DNA from: Treponema sp.
GTDB lineage: Bacteria; Spirochaetota; Spirochaetia; Treponematales; Breznakiellaceae
Length of the DNA: 64,000 bases
Direction of reading: 5' to 3'
NCBI GenBank assembly: GCA_009777335.1
Contig: WRMC01000008.1
Span: 1-64,000, forward strand
The position numbers and the translations under genes are program-made. Numbering within the stretch: position 1 is the stretch's first letter; every line of letters starts with the position of its first letter. Shown here one piece after another: positions 54,735 to 62,849 of this stretch. Below the pieces are notes generated by a model, which worked only from the letters and a program-made list of their open reading frames with translations, was not told the origin of the DNA and did no database searches.

Positions 54735-55502
54735 CTAGATCTTCCCCGCTTCTTCCAGGCTCCGAAGGCCCTTAATGCAGAGTTCTACTCCCACCAGCTG
54801 GGGGTGGGTCTTTTCGTCCTCGTACTCGACGATATAGTGCTCGGTTCCCCCCTGGTCCCGGCAGAAGCGGAGGAAGTCCCCCCAGTCTATATCATCTTCG
54901 CCTATCACCGGCCCATAGCCCCCGGATGCCGAGTAGGGCTTTAGATGGACCGACTTGGCCCGGCCGGGGTAACGGCGCATCATGGCCATAAAATCTCCAT
55001 TTCCGTGGAGGGCGTTGCCGTTGTCAATCTGCACTACTATGGCAGGGTCCGTATTGTCAAAGAAGACCTGGAAGGGCAGCTGGCCCTCCATCATCTGGAA
55101 CTCCTGGTGGTGGTTATGGTAGCCCAGGATCATCCCCTGGTCCTGGAGCCGCTTGGAAATCACATTGAACTCCCCGGCGATCTTCTTCCAGTCATCTATG
55201 GTCGAGGTAAGCTCCGCCGGCAGGGCCGGAACTATGACATAGCGGTTGCCAACACTCTTAAAGTAGTCCATGGTGGAGTCGATTTTGTCAGCCTGCAGGG
55301 CCCCCCAGGGGGTATGGTAGCCCACCAGTTTTAACCCCGCATCGGAGAGGGCGTACTGCACATCCTGGGCGGCGAAGGAGAAGCTGCCAAAGCCCTCCAC
55401 CCCGGTGTAACCCATGGCCCGCAGCTTATGCAGGGTCCCCAGGGGATCCTGCTGTAACACCGTCCGAACCGAATATAACTGAACTGAATAGTTAAAAGAC
55501 AT
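54735..55502 (-). CDS. Sugar phosphate isomerase/epimerase (xylose isomerase-like TIM barrel)
   Basis: 255 residues. The AP endonuclease 2/xylose isomerase-like barrel is recognised by LYSVRTVLQQDPLGTLHKLRAMGYTGVEGFG, DAGLKLVGYHTPW, LGYHNHHQEFQMMEGQLPFQVFFDNTDPAIVVQIDNGNAL (metal-binding glutamate/aspartate/histidine segment) and KSVHLKPYS. Such enzymes isomerise sugar or inositol derivatives. It is directly downstream of a Gfo/Idh oxidoreductase (12-base gap), the usual pairing for sugar catabolism. Substrate unknown. Confidence 0.88.
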   Translation of the reverse strand: MSFNYSVQLYSVRTVLQQDPLGTLHKLRAMGYTGVEGFGSFSFAAQDVQYALSDAGLKLVGYHTPWGALQADKIDSTMDYFKSVGNRYVIVPALPAELTSTIDDWKKIAGEFNVISKRLQDQGMILGYHNHHQEFQMMEGQLPFQVFFDNTDPAIVVQIDNGNALHGNGDFMAMMRRYPGRAKSVHLKPYSASGGYGPVIGEDDIDWGDFLRFCRDQGGTEHYIVEYEDEKTHPQLVGVELCIKGLRSLEEAGKI

Positions 55503-55513
55503 AAAATACCTCC

Positions 55514-56632
55514 TTAGTGGAAAATGCTATCATCACCGACGCACCAGATGCCGTCGTTGGCCATTTCCATCTTTCCCGACTGGGCAGACCTAAGCCCCGC
55601 GTCCAGGATGCTCATGGCCGCCATGTTCAGGGGCAGGTCCAGCATGGGGAAGAGGGGCTCTCCGGTATCCAGGTGATGTAGGGTCTCCTTGGCCAGATCG
55701 TCCCTGCCCGCCGGCAGGGGGTCCGCCTTGATAAGCTGGTCTGGGGTATCGCCGCCCCGCTTTGTGTAGACCTCCACATCCCCGTTCAGGCGGACCACCA
55801 TGGTCCCCTCCTTTCCGTAGAGCAGGGGGCCGTTGGGGACCCCGCTGTTCACGGTGGTCCAGGAGCCCTCGAGCATGGCCAGGGCAGAGGCAAAGCGGAC
55901 CGTGATGGCCGAGAAATCATCGGCACTCCCATAGGGGGAGTTGAAGTTGGCCTTAATCCCGTAGGCCGCCTGAGGGGGGGTCCCCACAAACCAGGACGCC
56001 ATGCAGGCCCCGTAACAGCAGTAGTCCATCATGGCCCCCCCTCCGGCGTCGGAGCGGTACCACCATTCCTGGCCCTTCTCGCTGTCGCTCATCGCCTGAC
56101 CGTAGGAAAAGGGTCCCAGGGAGTCGGCGTTCCGGTAGCTAAACTTAAAGAGCTTCCCTATGGTGCCCTGGTCCATGAGCCTCTTGGCGGTCCTGACCCC
56201 CGGGTACCAGGCGCTGGGCCAGTTGGTGATTACCCTGGCCCCCTTTACGCGGGAAGCCCGCTCTATCCGCAAAGCCCCCTCCATGGTCACCGACAGGGGC
56301 TTCTCTACCACCACATGGATTCCCCGGCGGAGGATCTCTTCCATAACCACCGGGTGGAGGCTGTTTTCGCAAGAAACCAGAGCTATGTCGATCTGGTTTT
56401 CGTCCAGAAGCTTTATATAGGAATCGTAGGGCTTCACTTTATATTTATCCAGGGCCCATTGGTACTGTTCTATCCTGGTACCCCGCTCCTTACTGACGCT
56501 GGGTACTATGGGTTCCACATCCGCGGCGGCCACCATCTGGACCCGGTCCCCCAGGGCAGCGAAAAGATCCATGGTACTCTTCATGTGAACATGGGCAAAC
56601 CCTATGGCCCCAATCCGGTATGTTTTTGGCAT
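55514..56632 (-). CDS. Gfo/Idh/MocA family oxidoreductase
   Basis: 372 residues from ATG 56632 (MPKTYRIGAIGFAHVHMKS). The N-terminal Rossmann fold uses AIGFAHVH instead of the classic GxGxxG, a variant seen in this family. The catalytic EKP motif is VVEKPLSVTMEGALRIE, and the domain-2 region contains SDAGGGAMMDYCCYGA. ATG 56632 is chosen for a GGAGG five bases upstream; four in-frame codons precede it. It forms an operon with the TIM-barrel isomerase, opposite the transaldolase-family gene. Confidence 0.88.
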   Translation of the reverse strand: MPKTYRIGAIGFAHVHMKSTMDLFAALGDRVQMVAAADVEPIVPSVSKERGTRIEQYQWALDKYKVKPYDSYIKLLDENQIDIALVSCENSLHPVVMEEILRRGIHVVVEKPLSVTMEGALRIERASRVKGARVITNWPSAWYPGVRTAKRLMDQGTIGKLFKFSYRNADSLGPFSYGQAMSDSEKGQEWWYRSDAGGGAMMDYCCYGACMASWFVGTPPQAAYGIKANFNSPYGSADDFSAITVRFASALAMLEGSWTTVNSGVPNGPLLYGKEGTMVVRLNGDVEVYTKRGGDTPDQLIKADPLPAGRDDLAKETLHHLDTGEPLFPMLDLPLNMAAMSILDAGLRSAQSGKMEMANDGIWCVGDDSIFH

Positions 56633-56749
56633 GATTACCTCCATGGGGCAGCTCTCGCCCCTGGTACCAGCTTAGCACAGGTCCTCTGGAAAATATAGCA
56701 ATACCGGGTTACCATGGATTATTACCAAGTCCCCCCAAGGAGTATACCT

Positions 56750-57835
56750 ATGTCCGGAAAAAGCCCCCTGCATACCATGACCCTCACGAGCCCCACGGAG
56801 TTTTGGAACGATTCCTGTTCCGCCGCCGAACTGGCCTACGCCATCGAACACGGCGCCACCGGCGGCACCAGCAACCCCATCATCGTAGGGGAAGTGTTAA
56901 AAAAGGAAATGGACACCTGGCGGCCCCGGATCCTCTCCCTTATTCAGGAGCATCCCACCGCCACCGAGGATGACATAGCCTGGCGGATCATGGAGGAGGT
57001 AACGGTCAGCGCATCGAAGCTCCTCAAACCCATCTACGACAAAAACCAGGGCCGCAACGGCCGGCTTTCGATACAGACCAATGCCAAGTACTATAGGGAT
57101 CCCAAGGCCATAGTCCAGCAGGCCCTGGAACTGGACGCCCTCTATCCCAACAACAACATCAAGCTCCCGGTCTCCAAGGCGGGGGTAGAGGCCATTGAAG
57201 AACTCAGCTACCAGGGGGTTAGCATCAATGCCACGGTCTCATTCACCCTTCCCCAGTCTATTGAGGTGGCCGAAGCGGTAGAACGGGGCCTAAAACGCCG
57301 GGAGAAGGAAGGAAAGGATGTCCAAACCATGGGGCCCGTCTGCACCATCATGGTGGGCCGCATGGATGACTGGCTCAAGGTGATCATGGCCCGGAAGGGG
57401 ATCATCACCGACCCGGCCTACCTTGAATGGGCGGGGGTGGCCATAGCCAAGAAGGCCTACAAGCTCTACAAGGAACGGTCCTACCGAACCCGGATCCTCA
57501 TCGCCGCCTATAGGAACCACTTCCACTGGTCCCAGTTCATAGGGGGAGATCTCTCCATGACCATAGTCAATGACTGGCAAAAACGCTTTAACGCCAGCGA
57601 CGTGGAAGTGAAGAACCGCATGGATGACCCGGTAGACCCCGCCATCATAGCGGAGCTGGAAAAGAAGTTCCCCGACTTTAGGGCCGCCTACCACGAAGAT
57701 GGCCAGAAGCCCGAAGAGTTTGAGCACTACGGCTCCTTTAGGCGGACCATCCTGGCCTTCCTGGCCGGTTATGCAGATCTTTTGGGGGTGATCCGGGGGA
57801 TCATGATCAAGGACCCCGATATCACCGGTGAGTAA
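56750..57835 (+). CDS. Transaldolase-family protein
   Basis: 361 residues from ATG 56750, preceded by AAGGAG seven bases upstream. The Schiff-base strand is NNNIKLPVSKAG (residues ~130-140), and the TIM barrel is marked by ATGGTSNPIIVGEVL, SINATVSFTLPQSIEVAEAV and ILIAAYRNHFHWSQFIGGD. The sequence is longer than the classic small transaldolases and fits the group annotated as fructose-6-phosphate aldolase/transaldolase-like in clostridia and spirochaetes. It would transfer or split a dihydroxyacetone unit of a sugar phosphate. Divergent from the Gfo/Idh gene with a 117-base gap. Confidence 0.85.
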   Translation: MSGKSPLHTMTLTSPTEFWNDSCSAAELAYAIEHGATGGTSNPIIVGEVLKKEMDTWRPRILSLIQEHPTATEDDIAWRIMEEVTVSASKLLKPIYDKNQGRNGRLSIQTNAKYYRDPKAIVQQALELDALYPNNNIKLPVSKAGVEAIEELSYQGVSINATVSFTLPQSIEVAEAVERGLKRREKEGKDVQTMGPVCTIMVGRMDDWLKVIMARKGIITDPAYLEWAGVAIAKKAYKLYKERSYRTRILIAAYRNHFHWSQFIGGDLSMTIVNDWQKRFNASDVEVKNRMDDPVDPAIIAELEKKFPDFRAAYHEDGQKPEEFEHYGSFRRTILAFLAGYADLLGVIRGIMIKDPDITGE

Positions 57836-57841
57836 GGAGCT

Positions 57842-58942
57842 CTATTTAATATAGCCCTGGCGGTGGAGGAGTTCGGCATTTAAGATGCCCCCTCCGGCGG
57901 CTCCCCGGACGGTGTTATGGGAGAGCCCCACAAAGCGGAGGTCAAAGACCGGGCAGGGCCGGATTCGCCCCACCGTCACTGCCATGGCCTTGTCGGCATC
58001 CCGGTCCCGCCGGGGCTGGGGGCGGTTGTTTTCTTCCCGGATGATGATGGGCCTTAAGGGGGCCATGGGAAGCTCCAGCTCCTGGGGCAGGCTCTTAAAG
58101 CTCCCCCAGATCTCCTTTACCTCTTCTATGGTGGGTTTCTTATCCCCAAAGAGGACACTGACACAGGCGGTGTGGCCGTCGGTGAGGGGAACCCTGTTGC
58201 AATGGGCCGCGATCTTGATGCCCTGGGCATTGGCTATGCGGCCATCCTGTATGCTCCCCAGGATCTTCAGGGGCTCTTCCTCGGACTTTTCTTCCTCCCC
58301 CCCTATATAGGGAACAATGTTGTCTATCATGTCCAAACTGGGCACCCCGGGGTAGCCGGCCCCCGAGACGGCCTGCAGGGTAGAGACGATGAGCTGTTTA
58401 ATCTGGAAGCCCCTCTGGATGAGGGCATAGAGGGGGGTGGTATAGCTCTGGATGGAGCAGTTGGGTTTGACGGCGATAAAGCCCCGGTCCCAGCCCCGGG
58501 CCTTCTGCTGGAGGGGGATGATCCCCGTGTGTCCGTGGTTTACCTCGGCGATGAGGACCGGCACATCGGGGGTCCAGCGGTGGGCCGAGTCGTTGGACAG
58601 GACGGGGATCCCGGCGGCGGCATATGCTTCTTCCAGTTTTTTGGTGGCTTCCTTGTCTCCCAGCTCCACCGCCGAAAAGACAAAGTTCAAGGTCCCCGCC
58701 TTCTGGGCTGAGGCAGCGGCGTCCATATCACTGGCATCGGCGACGATGAGGTCCCCCGCCGCTTCGAGGATCCCGGGAAAGTGGACCCTTCCGGCCACCG
58801 CATCCCGGTATTTTTGCCCGGCAGAACGGGGAGAAGCGGCCAGATAGGTCACCTCAAACCAGGGGTGATTTAATAGGAGATAAAGGTACTGCTGGCCCAC
58901 CATGCCGGTGGCCCCCAGGATCCCTACGGGAATTTTAGACAT
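57842..58942 (-). CDS. asd: Aspartate-semialdehyde dehydrogenase (archaeal type)
   Basis: 366 residues from ATG 58942. NADP-binding GILGATGMVGQQYLYLL, the catalytic cysteine in KPNCSIQSYTTPLYAL, and STLQAVSGAGYPGVPSLDMIDN with EEEKSEEEPLKILG are typical of the longer Asd form (TIGR00978). The C-terminal RRDRDADKAMAVTVGRIRPC then GLSHNTVRGAAGG is also conserved. It reduces aspartyl phosphate to aspartate semialdehyde, the branch point for lysine, DAP, methionine and threonine. The start is set by GGAGG five bases upstream. Final gene of the lysC-dapB-dapA-asd operon. Confidence 0.95.
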   Translation of the reverse strand: MSKIPVGILGATGMVGQQYLYLLLNHPWFEVTYLAASPRSAGQKYRDAVAGRVHFPGILEAAGDLIVADASDMDAAASAQKAGTLNFVFSAVELGDKEATKKLEEAYAAAGIPVLSNDSAHRWTPDVPVLIAEVNHGHTGIIPLQQKARGWDRGFIAVKPNCSIQSYTTPLYALIQRGFQIKQLIVSTLQAVSGAGYPGVPSLDMIDNIVPYIGGEEEKSEEEPLKILGSIQDGRIANAQGIKIAAHCNRVPLTDGHTACVSVLFGDKKPTIEEVKEIWGSFKSLPQELELPMAPLRPIIIREENNRPQPRRDRDADKAMAVTVGRIRPCPVFDLRFVGLSHNTVRGAAGGGILNAELLHRQGYIK

Positions 58943-58991
58943 GAAATCCTCCAAAATAATTTCTCACAGAGACACAGCGGCACAGGGGGCC

Positions 58992-59894
58992 TTACGAAAT
59001 TTTTACCAGCTTCTCTACCGCGGCCCTAAGGGGGGCTTCGTTCTTGGGGTCCAGGGGACCCAGGGGGAGCCGCACCGGCCCCGAGGGGAGCCCCGCCCAG
59101 CCCATGGCCTTTTTAATGGGGACCGGATTGGTCTCGATAAAGGCGGCCCTCATGAGGGGAAGAAGCTCAAAGTGAACCCGCCGGGCCTCGGCGAAGTCTC
59201 CGGCCAGGCAGGCCCTGGTGAGGGCCTTTACCCTTCCGGGGACCAGGTTGGAAATAACAGAGATCACCCCCTGTCCGCCCAGGGCCATGAGGGCCAGGGT
59301 CATGGGGTCGTCGCCGGAGACCACCGAGAAGGGCTGGGAGCCCCCATGGCTGGGAAGACCTATCTTTTCGAGGACCTCCCCCATCTGGCCCAGATCGCCG
59401 GAGGCCTCTTTTACCCCCGCGATGCCGGGGATCTTGGCTATCCTTTCCATCAGGGCCGTGGGAATATTCCGCCCCGTCCGGGAGGCAATATTATAGACGA
59501 TGATGGGGATCCCCGGTTTCGCCGCCGCGGCAAAGTGCTGCATAAGGCCCTCGTCGTTGGGCCGGTTATAGTAGGGGGTCACCACCATGGCATAATCCCC
59601 CCCCAGGGCCTTGGCCCGCTCGACGTACTTCACCATGTGACGGGTGTCGTTGGAACCGGCCCCTATGATCAGGGGGACCCGGCCCTTTACTTCTTCCACC
59701 GCAATGCGGATGAGCTTTTCTTCTTCATCCTCATCCAGGGTGGGGGTTTCGCCGGTGGTGCCCAGGGGTACCAGGCCGTCTATGCCCTCCTGGATCTGAA
59801 AATCAATGAGCTTCCTAAAGCCCTCGTAATCGACCTCCCCCTTTTCCAACATGGGGGTGATTAGGGCCGTATAGGCCCCTTGTAAGATGGTCAT
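58992..59894 (-). CDS. dapA: 4-hydroxy-tetrahydrodipicolinate synthase
   Basis: 300 residues. The DapA signatures are clear: GAYTALITPMLEKGEVDYEGFRKLIDFQI, GTTGETPTLDEDEEEKL, the Schiff-base segment RIAKIPGIAGVKEASGDLGQM with the active lysine, and VVTPYYNRPNDEGLMQHF. It condenses pyruvate with aspartate semialdehyde. The ATG overlaps the dapB stop by four bases. No regulatory lysine pocket can be judged from sequence alone. Enzyme forms a tetramer in most bacteria. Confidence 0.96.
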   Translation of the reverse strand: MTILQGAYTALITPMLEKGEVDYEGFRKLIDFQIQEGIDGLVPLGTTGETPTLDEDEEEKLIRIAVEEVKGRVPLIIGAGSNDTRHMVKYVERAKALGGDYAMVVTPYYNRPNDEGLMQHFAAAAKPGIPIIVYNIASRTGRNIPTALMERIAKIPGIAGVKEASGDLGQMGEVLEKIGLPSHGGSQPFSVVSGDDPMTLALMALGGQGVISVISNLVPGRVKALTRACLAGDFAEARRVHFELLPLMRAAFIETNPVPIKKAMGWAGLPSGPVRLPLGPLDPKNEAPLRAAVEKLVKIS

Positions 59895-60670
59895 AGTATA
59901 TCCTCCAAAACATCATCTACCGTAAAAGTACCTGTCCGCTTTTCTGCGACCAGCCATTGGGCCGCCAGGACCGCCCCCGAGACCAGACCGTCCCGGTTCC
60001 GGGCCCTGTGGCTGATCTCGATGGAATCGGCGGGGGAATCAAAGATAAGGCTGTGGTCTCCAAAGACCGAGCCCACCCTGAGGCTGGCATAATGAAGCTC
60101 ATCCGCTTCGGGCTTCCGGTCCAGCATCTCGTAGACCCCCCGTTTCTTCCGGGTCATTTCTTTTAGGACCCCCTGGACCAGGACCTTGGCGGTCCCCGAG
60201 GGGCTGTCGGCCTTGTTGTTATGGTGGGCCTCAAAGCCCCCCACATCGTATTCAGCAAAGGGATCCATGAGCTTCGCCGCAAAGGAGGCGATGCGGAAAA
60301 AGAGGTTTACCCCCAGGGAAAAGTTGGAAGCCCAGACCAGGGAGCAGGAAGCTGCTTCTACCGCCGCCTTGACCTCATCCAGCCGGTCGTACCAGCCGGT
60401 GGTGCCGCAGACCGCCGGGATCTTTTCCTGGGCCAGAAGGATGAGGTTGTCCGCACTTTGGCTGGGAAGGCTGAACTCTATGGCCAGGTCCAGGTCCTTT
60501 AGGGCCCCGGCTTTGCGGGCCTCTTCCAGGGAAGGAAAAACCTGGGCCCCCGAGGAGGGGCTGCCCTTGAGGACCGGTTCTATGATGAGAGGCACCTGGT
60601 GCCCCCCCTGTAATAAACGTTCTTCTATAAGACGGCCCATCCTGCCGTACCCTACAATCAAAGCCTTCAT
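59891..60670 (-). CDS. dapB: 4-hydroxy-tetrahydrodipicolinate reductase
   Basis: 259 residues. The N-terminal nucleotide-binding GYGRMGRLIEERL is a short variant of the usual DapB GxxGxMG loop. The substrate-binding signature EAHHNNKADSPSGTAKVL is complete, as is VCGTTGWY and ANFSLGVNLFFRI. It catalyses the NAD(P)H-dependent reduction in the lysine/DAP pathway. Its end overlaps dapA by four bases and lysC ends two bases before its start, so the operon is compact. Confidence 0.95.
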   Translation of the reverse strand: MKALIVGYGRMGRLIEERLLQGGHQVPLIIEPVLKGSPSSGAQVFPSLEEARKAGALKDLDLAIEFSLPSQSADNLILLAQEKIPAVCGTTGWYDRLDEVKAAVEAASCSLVWASNFSLGVNLFFRIASFAAKLMDPFAEYDVGGFEAHHNNKADSPSGTAKVLVQGVLKEMTRKKRGVYEMLDRKPEADELHYASLRVGSVFGDHSLIFDSPADSIEISHRARNRDGLVSGAVLAAQWLVAEKRTGTFTVDDVLEDIL

Positions 60671-60672
60671 TT

Positions 60673-62034
60673 CTACTTAACTCCTTTTGGAGAATCAGGG
60701 TCTTCTTCGAAGAACTCCTCGTGGAGCCCCCGGACTACCTCGGCAGCTTCCCCCTGGTCTACGATGAAACTGTTGTTCACCTTGCTGGCCCCCTGGGAGA
60801 CCATCTGGACCTGAATGCCCAGGAGCTCACAAATTCTGAAGGTCCGGGAGAGGATCTCCGATGAACGCCGGACATCCCCTATTATACTGACTATGGCCTT
60901 GCCGGTCTTGATCTCCACGCTGGCGATTCCCAGAAGTTCCCGTCTTACCTGGGCCAGGTCGTAATGGGAATCCACGGTGAGGGAGACCGACACCTCGCTG
61001 GTGGCCACCATGTCGACCGAGATCCCCCCCCGGGCAAAGATGGTAAACACTTCGCCCAAAAACCCATGCTGGCCCAGCATGCGGGAAGACACGATGTCGA
61101 TGAGGGTGACGTTCTTCCGGGAGGTGATGGCCTGGATGGGGGGTATCTTTCCCCCCTGGGCGGGCATAATCCGGGTCCCCTCCACCGAGGGGTTATAGGA
61201 ATTTTTTACCCGCACCATGGTGCCGGTTTTGATACAGGGCTGCATGGCCCGGGGATGCAGGACCTGGGCACCAAAGTAGGCCAGCTCCGAGGCGGCCTCG
61301 TAGCTGATGGTATCCACCACCCGGGCCTTCTTTACCAGATTGGGATCGGCGGTGAGGATCCCGTCCACATCCTTCCAGACCTGGACCTCCTCGGCCCCGC
61401 AGGAGGCTCCTATCATGGTGGCCGAAAGGTCCGAGCCCCCCCGGCCCAGGGTGGTGATGTTCCCCCCCTCGTCTTTGGCGATGAAGCCCGTCACCACCGG
61501 AAGGGAGCCCTCCAGAGCGGGATCCAGAAGACGGGCGGGGATAAGGCTCCAGCTCTCTTCGAGAAGCTCCGCCGAGGTGAAGTTGGAGTCCGAGAGGAAG
61601 CCCGCATCCCAGGCATCCAGGGGATGGGCCCTAAGGCCCTCCTTTGTCAGATAGGATGCCACGATGCGGACCGAGAGGCGTTCACCAAAGGAGACCAGGT
61701 AGTCCCGGGTCCGCCCGGTGAGTTCCCGGAGCAGGGATATCCCCATGAGGAGATCCCGGAGCTCATCCAGGAGGGAAGTAATCTCCTGCATGGAGCCCTC
61801 CCCTAATTGGAGATCCTCTGCTGCCCTCCGGTGGAGATCGATGATCCCCTGAAAGCTCAGCCGCCCTTCCTTGAGGGCTGTCTCCCCGGCCCCCAGGAGA
61901 TGATCCGTCGTGTCCCCCATGGCGGAGAGCACGAGGATGGGCTGGCGGTCCAGATGGGCCTTAACGATCCCGGCCACATGGCGGATCCTCTCTGCATTAG
62001 CCAGGGAGCTCCCGCCAAACTTCATCACTATCAT
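60673..62034 (-). CDS. lysC: Aspartate kinase
   Basis: 453 residues from ATG 62034. The kinase domain starts with [20 protein letters not shown], contains [15 protein letters not shown] and [27 protein letters not shown] (substrate-binding loop), and is followed by two ACT-like regulatory domains ([45 protein letters not shown] and [40 protein letters not shown]). It makes aspartyl phosphate, and the ACT domains usually confer lysine or threonine inhibition. No strong Shine-Dalgarno is visible; ATG 62025 is an alternative start. First gene of the DAP operon; only about 60 bases separate it from the repeat block. Confidence 0.95.
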   Translation of the reverse strand: MIVMKFGGSSLANAERIRHVAGIVKAHLDRQPILVLSAMGDTTDHLLGAGETALKEGRLSFQGIIDLHRRAAEDLQLGEGSMQEITSLLDELRDLLMGISLLRELTGRTRDYLVSFGERLSVRIVASYLTKEGLRAHPLDAWDAGFLSDSNFTSAELLEESWSLIPARLLDPALEGSLPVVTGFIAKDEGGNITTLGRGGSDLSATMIGASCGAEEVQVWKDVDGILTADPNLVKKARVVDTISYEAASELAYFGAQVLHPRAMQPCIKTGTMVRVKNSYNPSVEGTRIMPAQGGKIPPIQAITSRKNVTLIDIVSSRMLGQHGFLGEVFTIFARGGISVDMVATSEVSVSLTVDSHYDLAQVRRELLGIASVEIKTGKAIVSIIGDVRRSSEILSRTFRICELLGIQVQMVSQGASKVNNSFIVDQGEAAEVVRGLHEEFFEEDPDSPKGVK

Positions 62035-62099
62035 GGGGCCCAGTATAGATAAAACGGGGAGCTTAGGCAATGAAGGGGGATCAATAGCATATTAAAGAC

Positions 62100-62136
62100 A
62101 AGACCTCATCAACACACGCAGCTCACGCTGGACAGG
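62100..62136 (+). repeat. Outer inverted repeat, left arm
   Basis: The 18-base CAGCTCACGCTGGACAGG at 62119-62136 is the perfect inverse of 62757-62774; weaker similarity extends left to AAGACC at 62100-62105, matching GGTCTT at 62788-62793. A similar pair flanks the composite at 38338-39270. Confidence 0.7.
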
Positions 62137-62383
62137 AACCTTCATCCCTGCCGAGCTCCGCTGGCGGTCTGACCCAAAAATCTAAGCCTCCTAAGCTGGC
62201 CTTACCTGCCCGCCAGAGGCTCGTCATGGACGAAGTTCCTGCTCCAGCTGAGATAACTATGCGTGGTTTGACTAAGAAGAGCCTTTTATTTCTATCCTCC
62301 AGGTGTGGTGGGTAAAGAATAGTAATGGCCCATGTACGACAAGGGTGTCATATTCACAGGGCTGGTAGAAAAAAGGGAAAAAA

Positions 62384-62441
62384 GAAACAGGACACTTTGC
62401 ATGTTTTCCATTTTATAAAACATTCAATGTGTCCTGTTTTC
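62384..62441. repeat. Long imperfect hairpin of 25-base arms
   Basis: GAAACAGGACAC (62384-62395) pairs with GTGTCCTGTTTTC (62429-62441), and pairing continues inwards through CATGTTTT and AAAACATT with a few mismatches, leaving an AT loop. The arms look like the two ends of a short inserted element or a strong bidirectional terminator. Confidence 0.65.
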
Positions 62442-62476
62442 AGAAATCCATAAATTGATAATTTTAAGCAAAAACC

Positions 62477-62758
62477 GGTTTGATCTCGCCACTAAAAAAA
62501 ACAAACACGAGAGGGGTGGGGGTCGCTGCGGGCTAGGAATATCTGGGAATTCTCCGCCGGAGGAGACCGCGGGTGGAGCAGAATGGGATAATGAAATAAG
62601 CTCCGGCATCCAGTATGTGCGAGAAAAGCTGAACGCAATGTTGGTGGCTTAGAAACTGGGTGCCGGGGGCTCCGTAGGCGGGTTCATCTCAATTCCTAGA
62701 CCATGGCGGCCCCCACCCCTCTTGCGGGTGTATATGTGTTAGGTGGCGAGATCAAACC
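62477..62758 (+). mobile_element. MITE-like element, copy C (complete)
   Basis: 282 bp with perfect 16-bp terminal inverted repeats GGTTTGATCTCGCCAC (62477-62492) and GTGGCGAGATCAAACC (62743-62758). Inside are inner inverted repeats GAGGGGTGGGGG (62511-62522) and CCCCCACCCCTC (62710-62721). The 211-bp core matches copies A and B closely. Outside the terminal repeats, TGTCCAGCGTGAGCTG also recurs next to copy B. No reading frame is conserved between the copies, so this is a non-coding, probably non-autonomous element. Confidence 0.75.
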
Positions 62759-62849
62759 TGTCCAGCGTGAGCTGAGTGTGCTGGGTTGGTCTTGGTCTAA
62801 GATATAGGTATGGCATGATCAAACCCACCCTGCATGTTATAGTACCCCT

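Larger units (their letters stand above)
62035..62849. other. Gene-free block with MITE-like copy C and a long hairpin
   Basis: 815 bases between lysC and the RNB ribonuclease gene without a credible gene. It holds an outer inverted pair, CAGCTCACGCTGGACAGG (62119-62136) and its exact inverse (62757-62774), which extend to AAGACC (62100) and GGTCTT (62793). Inside are the 58-base hairpin 62384-62441 and element copy C (62477-62758). The string ACAAGGGTGTCA at 62339-62350 recurs in the first repeat block. The lysC promoter must lie in or next to this block; no lysine riboswitch is recognisable in the short leader. Confidence 0.7.

Noticed and set aside
60964-61806. Long open frame of 280 codons on the plus strand opposite lysC
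   Set aside because: It is the antisense shadow of a well-supported aspartate kinase, is glycine/histidine/proline-rich and has no recognisable motif.
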